From Sinomonas atrocyanea (lineage in GTDB: Bacteria; Actinomycetota; Actinomycetes; Actinomycetales; Micrococcaceae): a stretch of 64,000 nucleotides of DNA. Position 1 is the first letter of the stretch; each line of letters opens with the position of its first letter. The DNA is taken from positions 434,001 through 498,000 of the forward strand of contig NZ_JAUSRH010000001.1 of assembly GCF_030811715.1 (NCBI RefSeq), given 5' to 3'. The notes beneath the pieces are model-generated. The model made no database searches. It worked only from the letters and a program-made list of their open reading frames with translations, and had not been told where the DNA came from. Both the position numbers and the translations under genes were made by a program. Below, piece by piece: positions 63,814-64,000 of this stretch.

Positions 63814-64000
63814 GCGCGGGCTCCGGCCTCGGACACCTTGCCCTGGACGCGGGCGGCGTCAGCGGCATCGAGCGCGTGCAGCGAGGCGCCCTTGGTCTCC
63901 CGCATGGTGAGCACGGCGATGGCGGTGATGACGGACGCAGCCGCGAGGTAGACCGCGGTCGGCCACCACGAGCCCGTGGCCTTGAGCCACTCCGTCGCGA
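63810..64000 (-). CDS. MFS transporter, C-terminal fragment (cut by window edge)
   Basis: Only the last 62 or so residues are in the window: a hydrophobic span (PTAVYLAAASVITAIAVLTM), then RETKGASLHALDAADAARVQ and a polar tail. The ETKG motif after the last span is the end of metabolite:H+ symporters (MHS family). It is coupled to the downstream SDR gene, so 3-hydroxybutyrate or a similar acid is a fair guess for its cargo. Confidence 0.7.
   Translation of the reverse strand, partial: ATEWLKATGSWWPTAVYLAAASVITAIAVLTMRETKGASLHALDAADAARVQGKVSEAGARA

Overview
The window is a 64 kb chromosomal stretch from a high-GC actinobacterium. TANNNT -10 elements, several leaderless-type starts, GTG starts, frequent ATGA/GTGA stop-start overlaps, a Glu-Asp-Phe tRNA cluster and the protein families all point to Micrococcales, most likely a Micrococcaceae soil or plant-litter genus of the Arthrobacter/Sinomonas kind. 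That assignment is inference. I see no insertion sequence, integrase, prophage, plasmid origin or CRISPR array.

Layout. 1-5.0 kb holds pyrE, an L-2-hydroxyglutarate oxidase, a Stealth-type sugar phosphotransferase and a CpdA-like phosphodiesterase. A 460-bp gap behind pyrE is filled by nested, inverted short repeats with a period of about 21 bp. 5.2-24.2 kb is a large hexuronate/glucuronide utilisation region. It holds a GPH symporter, beta-glucuronidase, gluconokinase, mannonate dehydratase, fructuronate reductase, uronate isomerase, a sugar ABC importer, two TIM-barrel epimerase-like proteins, two Gfo/Idh oxidoreductases, KDG kinase, galactonate dehydratase and a LacI regulator. Five promoters in it carry the same 24-bp three-part operator, and in each the left arm of the operator is the -35 element. 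24.2-26.8 kb has nadE, xth and an unknown gene.

26.8-36.4 kb contains an envelope/stress-like trio (DUF3618, holin-like, low-complexity protein), a second sugar ABC operon with its own LacI regulator and operator, an 11-mer-repeat LEA-like protein, and an Asp23/Gls24 alkaline-shock operon of five overlapping genes. 36.4-39.0 kb has a TetR/DHA2 efflux pair and an SRPBCC protein. The three tRNAs lie at 39.1-39.5 kb, then a zincin gene and a second phased repeat array (period 32 bp). 40.2-46.3 kb holds a two-domain universal stress protein, a reduced FAD-binding protein, a CopC-like protein, an AzgA-type purine permease, an FMN reductase behind a 25-bp-stem hairpin, and a PadR/membrane-protein pair.

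46.3-63 kb carries an EF-G paralogue, hutG, a DUF4396 protein, a ClC channel, a MarR regulator and hutHU, then an LCP protein, a TetR/oxidoreductase pair and an IclR regulator next to an amino-acid permease. A 17-bp motif is shared by the hutU upstream region and the iclR-permease gap, which suggests that the IclR protein controls histidine uptake and breakdown. hutI is not in the window. The right edge has a 3-hydroxybutyrate-dehydrogenase-like SDR and the end of an MFS transporter.

How the sugar genes fit together: imported glucuronides are split by UidA. Glucuronate then goes through UxaC, UxuB and ManD to KDG, and KdgK makes KDPG; the aldolase is not here. The paired Gfo/Idh and TIM-barrel genes under the same operator are not needed for that route and may add an oxidative way of opening glycosidic bonds.
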